A stretch of 64,000 bases of DNA from Salegentibacter echinorum (GTDB taxonomy: Bacteria > Bacteroidota > Bacteroidia > Flavobacteriales > Flavobacteriaceae), in NCBI RefSeq assembly GCF_900129445.1, contig NZ_FQVT01000010.1, positions 1 to 64,000 of the forward strand, in the 5' to 3' direction. Shown here one piece after another: positions 63,206-64,000 of this stretch; positions within the stretch are counted from its first letter, which is position 1, and every line of letters begins with the position of its first letter. The position numbers and the translations under genes were made by a program. The notes below the pieces were generated by a model that saw nothing but the letters and a program-made list of their open reading frames with translations, was not told the DNA's origin and searched no databases.

Positions 63206-64000
63206 TTAATTTGCTACGTCGCTTATAAACTTAATTCTGTACAGGCGTAGTTCCTCATCATCATAATCCCCGTCAAATTCTTCCATGGCAGCATCTATCT
63301 TATCGGTTTCAGCTTCCAGGAAATATTCGTGAATTTCTTCCTGCTGGTCTTCATCTAAAATATCATCCAACCAGTAGTTAATATTCAACTTCGTTCCGCT
63401 GTAAACAATAGCTTCCATTTCTTTTATAAAATCTATCATTTCCATTCCTTTGGCTGAAGCAATATCATCTAAAGGTAATTTCCTATCCACATTCTGGATA
63501 ATATATAATTTCAAGGAAGAATTAGCGCCGGTACTTTTTACCACCAGGTCGTCTGGCCTGGTAATATCATTTTCCTCTACATATTGCTGTATAAGAGCTA
63601 TAAACTCTTTTCCAAACTTTTTAGCCTTGCTTTCCCCAACACCAAAAATATTGGAAAGCTCTTCCATATTTACAGGATATTTAATCGCCATATCTTCCAG
63701 AGAAGGATCCTGAAACACCACAAAAGGAGGCACTTCATTTTTTACGGCTATTTTTTTTCGAAGATCTTTTAACATTTTAACCAGCTGTTTATCGATTCCG
63801 CCGCCAGCTGCTTTATTTGGCGTAGTGACCGACTCTGTAGAACTATCAAAAATATGATCTTCGGTCATCATAAACGAAGTGGGGTTTTTCAAAAATTCCT
63901 CACCGCGTTTAGTGATTTTTATCACTCCGTAGGTTTCAATATCTTTTTTCAGGAATCCGGCTACCAAAGCCTGACGAATAAGCGCCATCCAATATTTTTT
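63206..64000 (-). CDS. recQ: ATP-dependent DNA helicase RecQ, C-terminal part (cut by window)
   Basis: The frame runs to the window edge and encodes 264 residues, starting inside the RQC domain (ALIRQALVAGFLKKDIETYGVIKIT). It continues through an HRDC domain at about 95-165 (VFQDPSLEDMAIKYPVNMEELSNIFGVGESKAKKFG) to a C-terminal acidic tail ending KFISDVAN. The helicase core lies outside the window. RecQ unwinds DNA during recombination and repair. The ATG at 63988 is internal. Confidence 0.88.
   Translation of the reverse strand, partial: KKYWMALIRQALVAGFLKKDIETYGVIKITKRGEEFLKNPTSFMMTEDHIFDSSTESVTTPNKAAGGGIDKQLVKMLKDLRKKIAVKNEVPPFVVFQDPSLEDMAIKYPVNMEELSNIFGVGESKAKKFGKEFIALIQQYVEENDITRPDDLVVKSTGANSSLKLYIIQNVDRKLPLDDIASAKGMEMIDFIKEMEAIVYSGTKLNINYWLDDILDEDQQEEIHEYFLEAETDKIDAAMEEFDGDYDDEELRLYRIKFISDVAN

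Overview
The window looks like a chromosomal segment of a marine-type Flavobacteriaceae bacterium (Bacteroidota). Supporting signs are the gliding genes gldF and gldG, a bacillithiol-system YtxJ protein, DUF4294, DUF2851 and DUF3467 proteins, promoters of the TTG-N(17-21)-TAnnTTTG type, near absence of Shine-Dalgarno sites, and the gene order tRNA-Thr/tRNA-Tyr/tRNA-Gly/tRNA-Thr-tuf-tRNA-Trp-secE-nusG-rplKAJL-rpoBC. The genus cannot be fixed from the sequence alone; Gramella, Salegentibacter and Zunongwangia are plausible relatives.

Layout. 1-703: no gene; three tandem leftward promoters of stable-RNA type that point out of the window. 0.7-11 kb: DUF4294 protein, M42 peptidase, topoisomerase IB, a DUF294 signalling protein with a DnaQ-like exonuclease convergent with acs, then purC and phoH. 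11.2-18.4 kb: SAM hydrolase, ABM-domain protein, gldF-gldG, dnaN, a DUF4870 protein and mnmE. 18.4-27.7 kb: M28 peptidase, DUF1206 protein, ytxJ, clpB, CsbD, two lipoproteins and an AspT/YidE-type transporter.

27.7-31 kb is the accessory part: a 53-residue membrane protein, a toxin-antitoxin pair whose ParE-like toxin carries a one-base frameshift, a decayed IS91-family transposase, two ~100 bp copies of one hairpin element, each right behind a gene, and an AT-rich Hanks-type protein kinase. 31-47 kb is the information-processing core, read leftward: rpsU, xerC, hpf, five tRNAs, tuf, secE, nusG, rplK, rplA, rplJ, rplL, rpoB, rpoC. 47-64 kb holds metabolic and envelope genes: acyl-CoA dehydrogenase, HhH protein, two paralogous alanine/sodium symporters with an unusual extracytoplasmic N-terminal part, PspC, a universal stress protein, DUF2851, GDSL hydrolase, a cystathionine beta-synthase-like enzyme, a LolC/E-type permease, NamZ-like lipoprotein, YkgJ-type protein, methyltransferase, metzincin-like lipoprotein, and the 3' part of recQ cut by the window edge.

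Most notable signals: the near-perfect Shine-Dalgarno site in front of rpsU, an island of the ribosomal autoregulation known in Flavobacterium; an 87 bp tandem repeat built from the 3' end of tRNA-Trp; a shared GC-rich discriminator after the -7 box of five stable-RNA promoters; the paired gene-hairpin units and split toxin in the accessory region; and small intergenic word repeats that build hairpins or promoter parts.
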